The notes beneath the pieces are model-generated. The model was given only the letters and a program-made list of their open reading frames with translations, had not been told where the DNA came from and searched no databases. The position numbers and the translations under genes are program-made. A stretch of DNA of 20,800 bases from a virus, in IMG/VR virus record IMGVR_UViG_3300037488_001639, positions 1-20,800 of that record; one strand, 5' to 3'. This document shows positions 13,757 to 20,800 of this stretch, piece by piece; the stretch's first letter is position 1, and each line of letters opens with the position of its first letter.

Positions 13757-15019
13757 ATGCTCTCCAATCACCCAAATTGTCTGGGCGGAAACGGCCCCTC
13801 AGCTTCCTCAGATCTTATCGGCGATGTGGACGGCCCCGCCTCCGCAACCGACAACGCAGTCGCACGGTTCGACGGCACGACGGGCAAGCTCATCCAGAAC
13901 TCCGCCGTCACGATTGACGATAGCGGCAACATCACGCCGACGGGCAGCGTGCACGCGGCTGCGGGCTCTGTCGGAAATCCGAGTCTTGCGTTTAACGTCG
14001 ATCAAAACACCGGACTCTATAACATTGGCCCGAACAACATCGGCGTAGCGGCTAACGGGTCGAAGGTGCTCGACATTGCGACGACGGGATTGACGGTTAC
14101 GGGCGCGCTTGGTGCCTCCTCCCTCACCTCCCCCGCCGCGACCAACCTCACGCTCGCAGGCGGCAGCTCGGGCGCGAGTCTGGTGCTGGGGCAGGGGCCG
14201 ACGACGGCGAGTGTATTAGTCACGCCTACTGGGGTCGGTGGATTCTTGCGGGTGTTGAAGGCGATGCCATCAACCTCGCAGTTTACGTCCGTAGGGTCGC
14301 TCCAACTCATAAACACCGACACGACTGCAAATAACTGGAACAGCATCGACTTTGTGGACTCGCTTGGCGGTGGGACCGTTGCGGGTATTTACGTAAAGCA
14401 CACCGACCATACCAACGATTACGGCGAGCTGCAGTTTGTCACTCGCGGCGCAGGCGGATTAGCAAGTCGCGGCATCTTCACGGAAACCGGCAACCTCCTC
14501 ATCGGCACCACCAGCGAAACCGGACTCACCGGAGCGGGCGGACTCAAGATCAACTCCTCCACCGCAGGCTCCTCCGGCGCAGGCGCGCTGGTTGTCGCGG
14601 GTGGTATCAGCGTGGGGGCAGGCATTGATGCCTCAAGCCATTTTGGGGGCAAGTTAGAGATTACTGGCGAAGGCTCAACCAATTACGGCACCTCTAATCC
14701 GGTTCTTTACCTAAAACGCTATACTTCTCCAAATGGAAATTTTTTGGTGTTCCAAGGCAGAACCGCATACACCACTTACATAGGCACGATTGGCACCGCT
14801 GCTGGGATCGCGACCACGAATGACGATCTTGTCATAGGTACAACCGGCAACGCCCCGACGTTTGCGATCACTGCCTCCACCGGAGCCGCCACCTTCGCGG
14901 GCGCGGTGACGATTGGAAACACTGTGAACACCGTTTCCCCAACGTCGCCCAACCGCACGGTCACAATGGTGGTCAACGGCGTGACTCTCTACCTCGCAGC
15001 GAAAACCACTAACGACTAA
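13757..15019 (+). CDS. Tail fibre or spike protein
   Basis: The 420-residue Gly/Ser/Thr/Ala-rich beta protein is probably trimeric and involved in host attachment. Residues 32-50 (TDNAVARFDGTTGKLIQNS) are a very common repeat-type motif of phage fibres, followed by repeated strand-turn units (NITPTGSVHAAAG, GSKVLDIATTGLTVTG, NLLIGTTSETGL, PTFAITASTGAATFAGAVTIG) suggesting a beta-helix-like shaft. No intramolecular chaperone or hydrolase motif is seen. Base use changes inside the gene: about 14636-14830 is richer in AT than its flanks, hinting at a swapped segment. Start ATG 13757 has no Shine-Dalgarno. Confidence 0.85.
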   Translation: MLSNHPNCLGGNGPSASSDLIGDVDGPASATDNAVARFDGTTGKLIQNSAVTIDDSGNITPTGSVHAAAGSVGNPSLAFNVDQNTGLYNIGPNNIGVAANGSKVLDIATTGLTVTGALGASSLTSPAATNLTLAGGSSGASLVLGQGPTTASVLVTPTGVGGFLRVLKAMPSTSQFTSVGSLQLINTDTTANNWNSIDFVDSLGGGTVAGIYVKHTDHTNDYGELQFVTRGAGGLASRGIFTETGNLLIGTTSETGLTGAGGLKINSSTAGSSGAGALVVAGGISVGAGIDASSHFGGKLEITGEGSTNYGTSNPVLYLKRYTSPNGNFLVFQGRTAYTTYIGTIGTAAGIATTNDDLVIGTTGNAPTFAITASTGAATFAGAVTIGNTVNTVSPTSPNRTVTMVVNGVTLYLAAKTTND

Positions 15020-15023
15020 TTTT

Positions 15024-15278
15024 ATGACCATCATCCCAATCGCGCCCTACACAATGGGGTCTCCCGCCCAGCCGAAAGTCGGAACTCAGTTCGAAGTTAG
15101 ATACATCAACTACACGTCGCCCACCGCCGTCGCGGATTGTCATCTGCTCGACGCGGACGGCGTGGAAATCATGCCCGTGGGCCTCGTGCCTGCGACTGCG
15201 GAGCAATGCGCCGTCTGGGTCAACGACGACGTTTTTGCGGGCGTGCTGGCGGTCAACGCTGGGTTTGAACTTCCATGA
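15024..15278 (+). CDS. Small unknown protein between fibre genes
   Basis: The 84-residue beta-rich product (TQFEVRYINYTS, VADCHLLDADGVEIMPVGLVPA, AVWVNDDVFAGVLAVNAG) has no recognised family. It starts 4 bp after the fibre gene stop, and its TGA overlaps the next ATG as ATGA. A fibre-associated or baseplate-like virion part is likely from context only. Confidence 0.75.
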   Translation: MTIIPIAPYTMGSPAQPKVGTQFEVRYINYTSPTAVADCHLLDADGVEIMPVGLVPATAEQCAVWVNDDVFAGVLAVNAGFELP

Positions 15279-15415
15279 CCAAAGACGAACACAAAAACGC
15301 CATCGTGCAGCAGCTCCAACAGCAGAGCCTGAACCTGCTCGTTGACTCACTCGCGGCTGCGCTCGCGGAGATTGAACAGCTCAAGGCCGCTGCTGCTGAC
15401 AAGGACAAACCCTGA
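15275..15415 (+). CDS. Very small coiled-coil protein
   Basis: The 46-residue product begins MTKDEHKNAIVQQLQQQ and ends in AAADKDKP. The whole chain looks helical, with hydrophobic residues at heptad positions (IVQQL, LNLLVDSL, ALAEIEQL). It overlaps its upstream neighbour by ATGA (15275-15278) and its downstream neighbour by TGATG (15413-15417), so it is locked into translational coupling. Small coiled-coil proteins next to fibre genes can act as trimerisation or chaperone factors, but that is inference. Confidence 0.8.
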   Translation: MTKDEHKNAIVQQLQQQSLNLLVDSLAAALAEIEQLKAAAADKDKP

Positions 15416-15759
15416 TGGCTCTCCCGTGGGTAGACTTTGTCTGGACGATCAAACGATGGCTGTCCCTCTACCCACTGGACGCCATCAGCAATTTGCCGAT
15501 CTCAATCAAGACTGCTGACTACGTTATCCTCGACACCGACTATTACCTCGTAGCCAACAGTACTTCCCCCCTGACCTTCACCATGCCCTCCGCCGCTGAC
15601 AGCACTGGTCGGGTTCTGAAATTCAAGAACCGGGGGACGTCTAATCTAACCGTCGTCGGGACGGTCTTCTCTACACAGGTTATCACCTCCGTCACACTGG
15701 TCACGGGCGACATGGCCACCCTCACCTCCGACGGGACGTATTGGAATGTTGGAGACTGA
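15415..15759 (+). CDS. Small fibre-like beta protein
   Basis: The 114-residue product has a short N-terminal amphipathic segment (PWVDFVWTIKRWLSLYPL) and then a beta domain with DYVILDTDYYLVANSTS, LTFTMPSAAD, GRVLKFKNRG and NLTVVGT. This order is common in short phage fibre or tail-tip domains. AAGGA lies 9 nt before the start, inside the preceding coiled-coil gene. The likely role is a tail appendage; receptor and partner are unknown. Confidence 0.82.
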   Translation: MALPWVDFVWTIKRWLSLYPLDAISNLPISIKTADYVILDTDYYLVANSTSPLTFTMPSAADSTGRVLKFKNRGTSNLTVVGTVFSTQVITSVTLVTGDMATLTSDGTYWNVGD

Positions 15760-15762
15760 GCC

Positions 15763-18333
15763 ATGAACCGCTACCGCACCTACGGACAGACCGATGATCC
15801 CCCTCTTGTCGAGGGGGATCGTTCGCTCGTCGGCTCCAACGACTGGGACGCAGCAGAGAATATCCCCGCAGGCCAAGTCCAAGCGGCGGTCAACATGGAC
15901 TTCACCACGCAGGACGCCGTCACCCGTGGCGGGTTCGTGTGCCTGCCCGGCTTGGGTGCAGCCCCGTTCGACAGTGCTTGGGTACAGCGGTCCGCCTCAG
16001 AGAACGATAGTTGGAACTCGGTGACCTATGGTAATGGCGTCTTCGTTGCCATAGCTTCGGTCGGCACGAACCGGGTAATGACCTCTCCTGACGGGTTCAC
16101 ATGGACATCCCGCCTTGCGGCAGCCATGAATAATTGGTCGTCTGTCACTTTTGGCGCGGGCATATTTGTTGCCGTATCCACAACCGGCACCGGCAACCGA
16201 GTGATGACCTCGCCCGACGGCATTACATGGACAATCAAGGTCTCTGCCGCAGACAGTGCTTGGACAGAGGTGAGATATGGCGCAGGACGTTTTGTTGCCG
16301 TGGCAGCGGCGGATACTGTGCGAGCAATGTATTCGCTCGATGGCACTACTTGGGTGTCGAGTGCCTCTCTGGCATCCGAAACGTGGATAGCCGCCGCCTA
16401 TGGTAACGGACTCTTTGTTGCTGTTGGAACGAATGTGGTGGCGACAACTAACGACGGCATCACATGGACCTCTCGAACCTGCCCAACCGGAGTATGGACG
16501 GGGGTCACCTACGGTGAAGGTCTCTTTGTCGCGGTAGGATTTTCAGGTGCTACACGGGCAATGTCTTCTCCCGACGGCATCACATGGACCGCACGCACTG
16601 CGCCCGGAAGTTATAGTTGGAGAGCGGTGACGTTCGGCTATGACCGGTTCGTGGCGGTAGCGTCCTCTGGTCTGCCAGTAACCAATGCCGTGATGATCTC
16701 CTACAACGGCATAGACTGGCTGTTGCGGGAGTCTCCGACCATCATCCCCACCCCTGCTTGGCTTGCGGTTACTTATGGGGCAGGGGTTTTCGTCGCTGTC
16801 TCAGACATCAATCCCGGAACTGTGATGACCTCCTACGCCGTCACGGTCTGGGCCTCGGGGGTCTACTCCGATCCCGGAGACCCGGGCTCTCAGTGGATCA
16901 TGCTGGTGGGCAATACCTCGGTGGGTTTCTACGTCAACGGCAGAGTCCCCCACACCGTCTCACTGGGTGGCTACACGGTCTCGACCCAGTCCACCATCGT
17001 TCAGTGCAACAACCTTGTCTACCTGTTCCGTGGTCCTGACGTGGCACCCATATATTGGGATGGGAACTGGAACGGGACGTTTACTGCTGTCCCTCCCCCC
17101 TCCCCCATCGTAGGAATATCGGGCATCTCCAATAGCAATCAGGCAACCTACTACCAAGACAGGTTGTGGGTGATCTCCGGGAAGGATGAAGTCGCTGCAT
17201 CGGACAAACTTGTATTCTACAACTATAAAGACGAAACCGCGAACTTCTCTATAAACACGGGGGCGTCGGACTACCTCGTAGCGACGTTTCCGTTTGGGCA
17301 GAACAATCTCCTCGTCTTCAAAAACAAGTCCATCTCGATCCTGCAAAACGTATCGGGAGAGCTGGAGGACGTGACGTCCACGGAGCTTACCCGTCAGGTC
17401 GGGTGCATCGGCATCAATGCGGTGGTATCGGTAGGCCCGGACCTCGCCTACATGAGCGACCGTAACATCAATCTCGTTACGCTGACCAATACCAACAATT
17501 CGGTTCAGCACAAGACCCTCCCCCTTTCTCGCAACATCTCCAGCCTGCTCAAGCGGGTGAATTGGGAATACGGATACAAGGTGAGCATGGCGTATTTCGA
17601 CAACAAGCTGTTCGTGGCCGTCCCCCTCGACAACGCGGTCTTCTGCAACACCGTCCTCGTCTACAATTTCGTCACCGAGAACTGGTTTGGGGAATGGAAT
17701 TTCTCTTCCGCCATCTCCATGGGCATTCAAGGCTGGGCCGTCGCGAATTATCTGGGGCTGCAACGACTGCACGCCATCACCGAGGACGGACAGATCCTCG
17801 TCACAGGTGAGGGGCAGAACGACATCAGCGGCACCAACGTCGTGGACATCGCCACCTCGCTGACCTCCCGGGCCTACAACTTCGAGGGCAACAACGCCAC
17901 CCAACGTCGCATGTTTGCCGACCTTGCCACCAATCGTCCGGACTTCAGCGTCACCACCTATACCGACGGTGCCTCCGAGAGTTCCGCGATCCTGACCGAT
18001 CAGACCTACACCCGCTCCGAGAGCTGGCTTTTCAACGATTCGGCCTACGACCTGACCAACGTCAACAACGACTTCAACCGGGCCTACCGCAAGGACTACT
18101 CCACTGGCCCCTTGGTCGAACTAGGGTCTACGCAGGGACAACCTTCCACGGGGCTGCAATGCGGCACGGGCTTTCAGCCTGAGATGACGCAGGATTACCG
18201 GTTTCCCATTATCACTCGACGGCAAGGGCGGCTCTCATGGCTCAACATCACCAACACTACGGGAGTCATCAAGATCAGGGGAATTGGCTTTGAGAATCAC
18301 ACTGGCCAACGTGGCAGCCTCGTCCAAGTTTAA
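15763..18333 (+). CDS. Tail nozzle protein with an inserted seven-repeat beta-propeller
   Basis: The 856-residue product would form the distal tail tube. Residues 1-68 and about 367-856 carry the nozzle pattern of short-tailed phages (compare T7 gp12): a start with AAVNMDFTTQDAVTRGGF, then YYQDRLWVISGKDEVAASDKL, FPFGQNNLLVFKNKSISIL and a late DNKLFVAVP and ENWFGEW. Residues about 70-366 hold seven units of about 41 residues with consensus W-x-x-V-x-Y-G-x-G-x-F-V-A-V ... M-x-S-x-D-G-x-T-W-T (Trp at 84, 125, 167, 208, 245, 286 and 333). Seven repeats of this kind predict a closed seven-bladed propeller. A GGAG site precedes the ATG by 8 nt. Confidence 0.9.
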   Translation: MNRYRTYGQTDDPPLVEGDRSLVGSNDWDAAENIPAGQVQAAVNMDFTTQDAVTRGGFVCLPGLGAAPFDSAWVQRSASENDSWNSVTYGNGVFVAIASVGTNRVMTSPDGFTWTSRLAAAMNNWSSVTFGAGIFVAVSTTGTGNRVMTSPDGITWTIKVSAADSAWTEVRYGAGRFVAVAAADTVRAMYSLDGTTWVSSASLASETWIAAAYGNGLFVAVGTNVVATTNDGITWTSRTCPTGVWTGVTYGEGLFVAVGFSGATRAMSSPDGITWTARTAPGSYSWRAVTFGYDRFVAVASSGLPVTNAVMISYNGIDWLLRESPTIIPTPAWLAVTYGAGVFVAVSDINPGTVMTSYAVTVWASGVYSDPGDPGSQWIMLVGNTSVGFYVNGRVPHTVSLGGYTVSTQSTIVQCNNLVYLFRGPDVAPIYWDGNWNGTFTAVPPPSPIVGISGISNSNQATYYQDRLWVISGKDEVAASDKLVFYNYKDETANFSINTGASDYLVATFPFGQNNLLVFKNKSISILQNVSGELEDVTSTELTRQVGCIGINAVVSVGPDLAYMSDRNINLVTLTNTNNSVQHKTLPLSRNISSLLKRVNWEYGYKVSMAYFDNKLFVAVPLDNAVFCNTVLVYNFVTENWFGEWNFSSAISMGIQGWAVANYLGLQRLHAITEDGQILVTGEGQNDISGTNVVDIATSLTSRAYNFEGNNATQRRMFADLATNRPDFSVTTYTDGASESSAILTDQTYTRSESWLFNDSAYDLTNVNNDFNRAYRKDYSTGPLVELGSTQGQPSTGLQCGTGFQPEMTQDYRFPIITRRQGRLSWLNITNTTGVIKIRGIGFENHTGQRGSLVQV
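15796..15820 (+). promoter_or_regulatory. Perfect hairpin near the start of the nozzle gene
   Basis: GATCCCCCTC (15796-15805), loop TTGTC, then GAGGGGGATC (15811-15820): ten perfect pairs, seven of them G-C, beginning 33 nt after the start codon. No T-run follows, so it is not a terminator. It may slow the ribosome or protect mRNA, or may be incidental. Confidence 0.5.
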
Positions 18334-18344
18334 CACCTACCACC

Positions 18345-19208
18345 ATGCCAACCGTAACACCCGGCTACACTTTCACGGGGGCCACCGACCCGATCACCTC
18401 TACCAAGCTCAACCTGTTGAGCACCCCCTCCGTCACCATTGGCAACGGTGAAGTGGTTACGGCCACCATTTCGGACAACGCGGTGACTACGGCCAAGATC
18501 GCAGCCCTCGCGGTGACGACGGCCAAGATCGACGCCCTCGCGGTGACCACGGCCAAGATCGACGCCCTCGCGGTAACGACGGCCAAGATCAACGCCCTTG
18601 CGGTTACGTCCGCAGAGCTTGCAGCCAACGCGGCCACGACGGCCAAGATCAACGACCTTGCAGTGACCACGGCCAAGATCAACGACCTTGCGGTGACCAC
18701 GGCCAAGATCAACGACCTCGCAGTGAACGCAGCCAAGATTTTTGGTGGGTCAGTGACTCTTGATAAGCTTTTTACAGTGGGGAGTAACAACAGGTTCATA
18801 GCCCGATATACGACCGTTGCTCCGGCAACGGCGGAGGATTTCCAATTATTGGATACGACTGTAACTGGACTTGGATTTTACACGGGTGCTGGTGGTGTGG
18901 TTTCTCAGGGTAACACTAGCGGCAAGGCTACTACATTCACGTTGGATAAAATGTGCGGTCAAATCACGACCGATATAGCTTCACTAGCTGCGGCTACCAT
19001 TGTCTCCGCAACATGGAATAACTCACTCATCGCGGCCACTGACGTTGTCATCATCAACCACAAATCGGGTGGCACCATGGGGTCTTACACAATCAACGTA
19101 GCTTGCGGTGCTGGGACTGCTACTCTGAGTATCCGCAACAACACCGCCAGCCCTTTGAGCGACAATCTGGTCCTGAACTTCGTAGTCATCAAGGGCGTCA
19201 CCTCCTGA
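18345..19208 (+). CDS. Tail fibre with decapeptide repeats
   Basis: The 287-residue product starts 11 bp after the nozzle stop. Residues 1-45 look like an attachment domain. Residues 46-135 are nine units of ten residues with consensus A-V-T-T-A-K-I-x-x-L, a well-known fibre-shaft repeat type that probably gives a trimeric coiled or triple-helical rod. Residues 136-287 are a distinct beta-rich tip (NRFIARYTTVAPA, IVSATWNNSLIAATDVVIINH, GSYTINVACGAGTATLSIRNN) that probably binds the receptor. Codon use shifts toward AT at the repeat-tip junction (about 18735 on), suggesting an exchanged tip. Confidence 0.88.
   Translation: MPTVTPGYTFTGATDPITSTKLNLLSTPSVTIGNGEVVTATISDNAVTTAKIAALAVTTAKIDALAVTTAKIDALAVTTAKINALAVTSAELAANAATTAKINDLAVTTAKINDLAVTTAKINDLAVNAAKIFGGSVTLDKLFTVGSNNRFIARYTTVAPATAEDFQLLDTTVTGLGFYTGAGGVVSQGNTSGKATTFTLDKMCGQITTDIASLAAATIVSATWNNSLIAATDVVIINHKSGGTMGSYTINVACGAGTATLSIRNNTASPLSDNLVLNFVVIKGVTS
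18480..18749 (+). repeat. 30 bp in-frame tandem repeat in the fibre shaft
   Basis: Nine units of 30 bp, most containing ACGGCCAAGATC and encoding AVTTAKI plus three residues. Units 1-4 and 6-8 are closest. Unit 5 (TSAEL) and unit 9 (NAAKI) have diverged. Confidence 0.93.
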
Positions 19209-19209
19209 C

Positions 19210-20800
19210 ATGGCATCTTTTGGAATATACGACGGGACCGATGACGAGCCCGAGGACGAGCGTCTTGCAAGGCTTGCTCGCGAAGAGGTGGAGAAGGAAC
19301 TTGCAGAAGCGGCTGCTGCGGAGTCTCAGAAGTTTAGGGATACCAATCCGTTTTCAGATGGCGTGACCACGGGAGCGGACGGTGGGAGTGGACCCTTCAA
19401 TCTGGCCCCTTTCAACGTGATTGGCGTGCGCGAGACGGAGACGGAGAGAATCGCGAGAGAGTCCCGTGAGGGAGATCCATTCTTTGGGGGTTCGTCTGGT
19501 GGTGCAGGAAGTTTAGCCACCACTACGAATGTCACCGTGCCGACTTCTGTTCTCCCAGTTCAAACGATGTCTCCCGTTTACGTCCCGGCGTCTTATGGAG
19601 ACCCTCTGATGGACAGGATACAGAATGAGCTGCTGGCGTCGATGAATGCAGAACGCAAAGCGCAGAATCTTCCACCTCTCACGGAACTGGATGCGAGAAA
19701 TCGTAATCTAGGCGTAACCCTAGCGGATTATGTAACTAAGAACCTTCCCGGAGAGCAATCTAGGCAACAATACGAGAAAGAGAGAGCGGCGGAATTGGAG
19801 AGCAGGGAGAAGGCGGAAAAACTTCGACAACTGAGAGAGCTTAACCCGCTCAATCCCATCTTCGACATTGTCAGGTCTTCCGCCACCGGAGCGTGGGAAA
19901 TCGTTAAAGACCCCGCACAAGGTCTCAGCAATGTCGCCACGAACATTGGACAGATCTTTGAGCCGGGTGCGGACACCAACGTCATACCCCTGCCGATACC
20001 CGCTGCCGTGGGAGCAGGTATTACCATAGCCGGACTTGCAAATCCCAACGATGTGACGAGGGCGACCGATAAGCTGAATGAGGCGAAAGCCGCAGCAGCA
20101 CAGGGAAGGAGAAACGGAGTATCCGACGAAGAGCAAGCTGACTTGGATGACGAGGTAGTGAACCGCCAAGGGATATTGGACACTGCCAAAGGAAGTACGC
20201 CATCACAGGGAGGTGCCGCTGGGGTTGTGACTGCGATTGGTGCTGCCGCAGCCGGGGGTACCGCTGCTGGTACTGGTGCCGGGGCCGGAGGTGCCGCAGC
20301 CGGTGGTGCCTCAGCCGGTGGTGCTGGTGCCGGGGCCGGGGCCGGTGCCACTCAGACGACGACTCCGACCACGGTGGTCACCGGTCCCGGTGATGCGTTT
20401 GAGCAGCCCGGGACCACCACTACGGCTCCAACTGATTGGACCAAGTTAAAGGCAGCCCAAGATGCCGCAGCCCAAGCAGGCCAAACAGCTCAAACCCAAG
20501 CGATAGCCGGAATGGGGGTTACCACACCTACCACGACAAAGACAGGCCCCGACGGCTTATTCGAGCAGCCCGCAGCCACGACAACTCCTACTGATTGGAC
20601 CAAGGCAGATGCGGCCCGAACAGCCGCAGCCCAAGCAGGCCAAACAGCTCAAACCCAAGCGATAGCCGGAATGGGGGTTGCCACACCCACCACGACACAG
20701 CAAAACCCCGACGGTACGTTTGTAGTTGGTGGCGGCGGTGGCGGTGGCGGTGGCGGTGGCGGTGGCGGTGGCACCAATAAATGCCCCGACGGGTCAGATA
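19210..20800 (+). CDS. Long low-complexity virion protein, cut by the window end
   Basis: Open from ATG 19210 (one base after the fibre stop) to the edge: 530 codons and no stop. It is not recognised. Residues 1-45 are acidic and helical (DEPEDERLARLAREEVEKEL). About 187-212 is a charged coiled-coil stretch, and 258-277 (VIPLPIPAAVGAGITIAGLA) is hydrophobic and could cross a membrane. About 334-380 is Ala/Gly-rich, two near-identical 53-residue repeats lie around 394-499, and a run of 14 glycines follows near residues 508-521. Position after the nozzle and fibre fits an internal or ejected virion protein, or a tail accessory protein. That role is inferred from place and composition only. Confidence 0.8.
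   Translation, partial: MASFGIYDGTDDEPEDERLARLAREEVEKELAEAAAAESQKFRDTNPFSDGVTTGADGGSGPFNLAPFNVIGVRETETERIARESREGDPFFGGSSGGAGSLATTTNVTVPTSVLPVQTMSPVYVPASYGDPLMDRIQNELLASMNAERKAQNLPPLTELDARNRNLGVTLADYVTKNLPGEQSRQQYEKERAAELESREKAEKLRQLRELNPLNPIFDIVRSSATGAWEIVKDPAQGLSNVATNIGQIFEPGADTNVIPLPIPAAVGAGITIAGLANPNDVTRATDKLNEAKAAAAQGRRNGVSDEEQADLDDEVVNRQGILDTAKGSTPSQGGAAGVVTAIGAAAAGGTAAGTGAGAGGAAAGGASAGGAGAGAGAGATQTTTPTTVVTGPGDAFEQPGTTTTAPTDWTKLKAAQDAAAQAGQTAQTQAIAGMGVTTPTTTKTGPDGLFEQPAATTTPTDWTKADAARTAAAQAGQTAQTQAIAGMGVATPTTTQQNPDGTFVVGGGGGGGGGGGGGGGTNKCPDGSD
20390..20707 (+). repeat. 159 bp in-frame tandem repeat, two copies
   Basis: The block from 20464 is identical over 57 bp (to 20520) to the block from 20623 (to 20679), giving a 159 bp period (53 codons). 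The flanks also align: GAGCAGCCC and ACTGATTGGACCAAG recur at the same offset. Each copy encodes T-D-W-T-K, then an Ala/Gln-rich helix (AAAQAGQTAQTQAIAGMGV) and P-T-T-T. Confidence 0.92.
20731..20771 (+). repeat. (GGTGGC)n microsatellite encoding a poly-glycine run
   Basis: A run of GGT and GGC codons gives 14 consecutive glycines within the open gene. It is a slippage-prone tract that probably forms a flexible linker before a following Cys-containing segment (NKCPDG). Confidence 0.9.

Noticed and set aside
16960-17904. 314-codon minus-strand frame opposite the nozzle gene
   Set aside because: Val/Gly/Asp-rich shadow. The nozzle motifs on the plus strand are intact throughout.
1-20800. tRNA genes, integrase, lysis genes, RNA polymerase
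   Set aside because: Looked for cloverleaf-like sequence and characteristic motifs and found none. Temperate or lytic lifestyle is left open.

Overview
The window is a structural and packaging segment of a double-stranded DNA tailed phage, or of a prophage. The gene order runs: candidate small terminase, large terminase, portal, scaffold, major capsid protein, small head protein, neck proteins, tail adaptor, fibre pieces, tail nozzle, fibre, and a long virion protein cut by the right edge. There is no tape-measure protein, no sheath, and no tail-tube gene of the long-tailed kind. Adaptor-like and nozzle-like proteins are present instead, so I infer a short-tailed (podovirus) morphology. The capsid protein looks like the DUF5309 / phage SU10-type capsid family. 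No integrase, polymerase, lysis gene or tRNA is visible, so lifestyle and host cannot be set from this window. DNA is fairly GC-rich. Few start codons have a clear Shine-Dalgarno sequence, and most ATGs are preceded by C.

Layout. 1-897 is non-coding and packed with repeats: three unrelated tandem arrays of 7-8 bp units, a 14 bp direct repeat, a very G-rich run, and a pair of about 40 bp inverted arms. 898-1796 (+) holds a three-zinc-finger protein translationally coupled to a candidate small terminase. 1793-4126 (-) is an inverted cassette of five genes: an Arc-like ribbon-helix-helix regulator, a SAM methyltransferase, a small DUF7352-like protein, a glycosyltransferase-like protein, and an unknown protein. 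It is wedged between the candidate small terminase and the large terminase and looks like an accessory (moron) cassette with its own regulator. 4178-11127 (+) is the packaging and head module, ending in a strong intrinsic terminator. 11181-19208 (+) is the neck, tail and fibre module. 19210 to the window end is a long low-complexity virion protein, still open.

How the parts work together. Terminase pumps DNA through the portal into a capsid assembled on the scaffold; the adaptor and nozzle then close the head and form the short tail. Unusually, both tail-tube proteins seem to carry inserted domains: a lectin-like beta domain in the adaptor and a seven-repeat beta-propeller in the nozzle. Together with several small beta proteins and two fibres, this suggests a tail heavily decorated for binding surface glycans. 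Other notable points are a 33 bp exact in-frame repeat shared by the capsid gene and a small upstream gene, and a regulator gene of about 53 codons that overlaps the methyltransferase.
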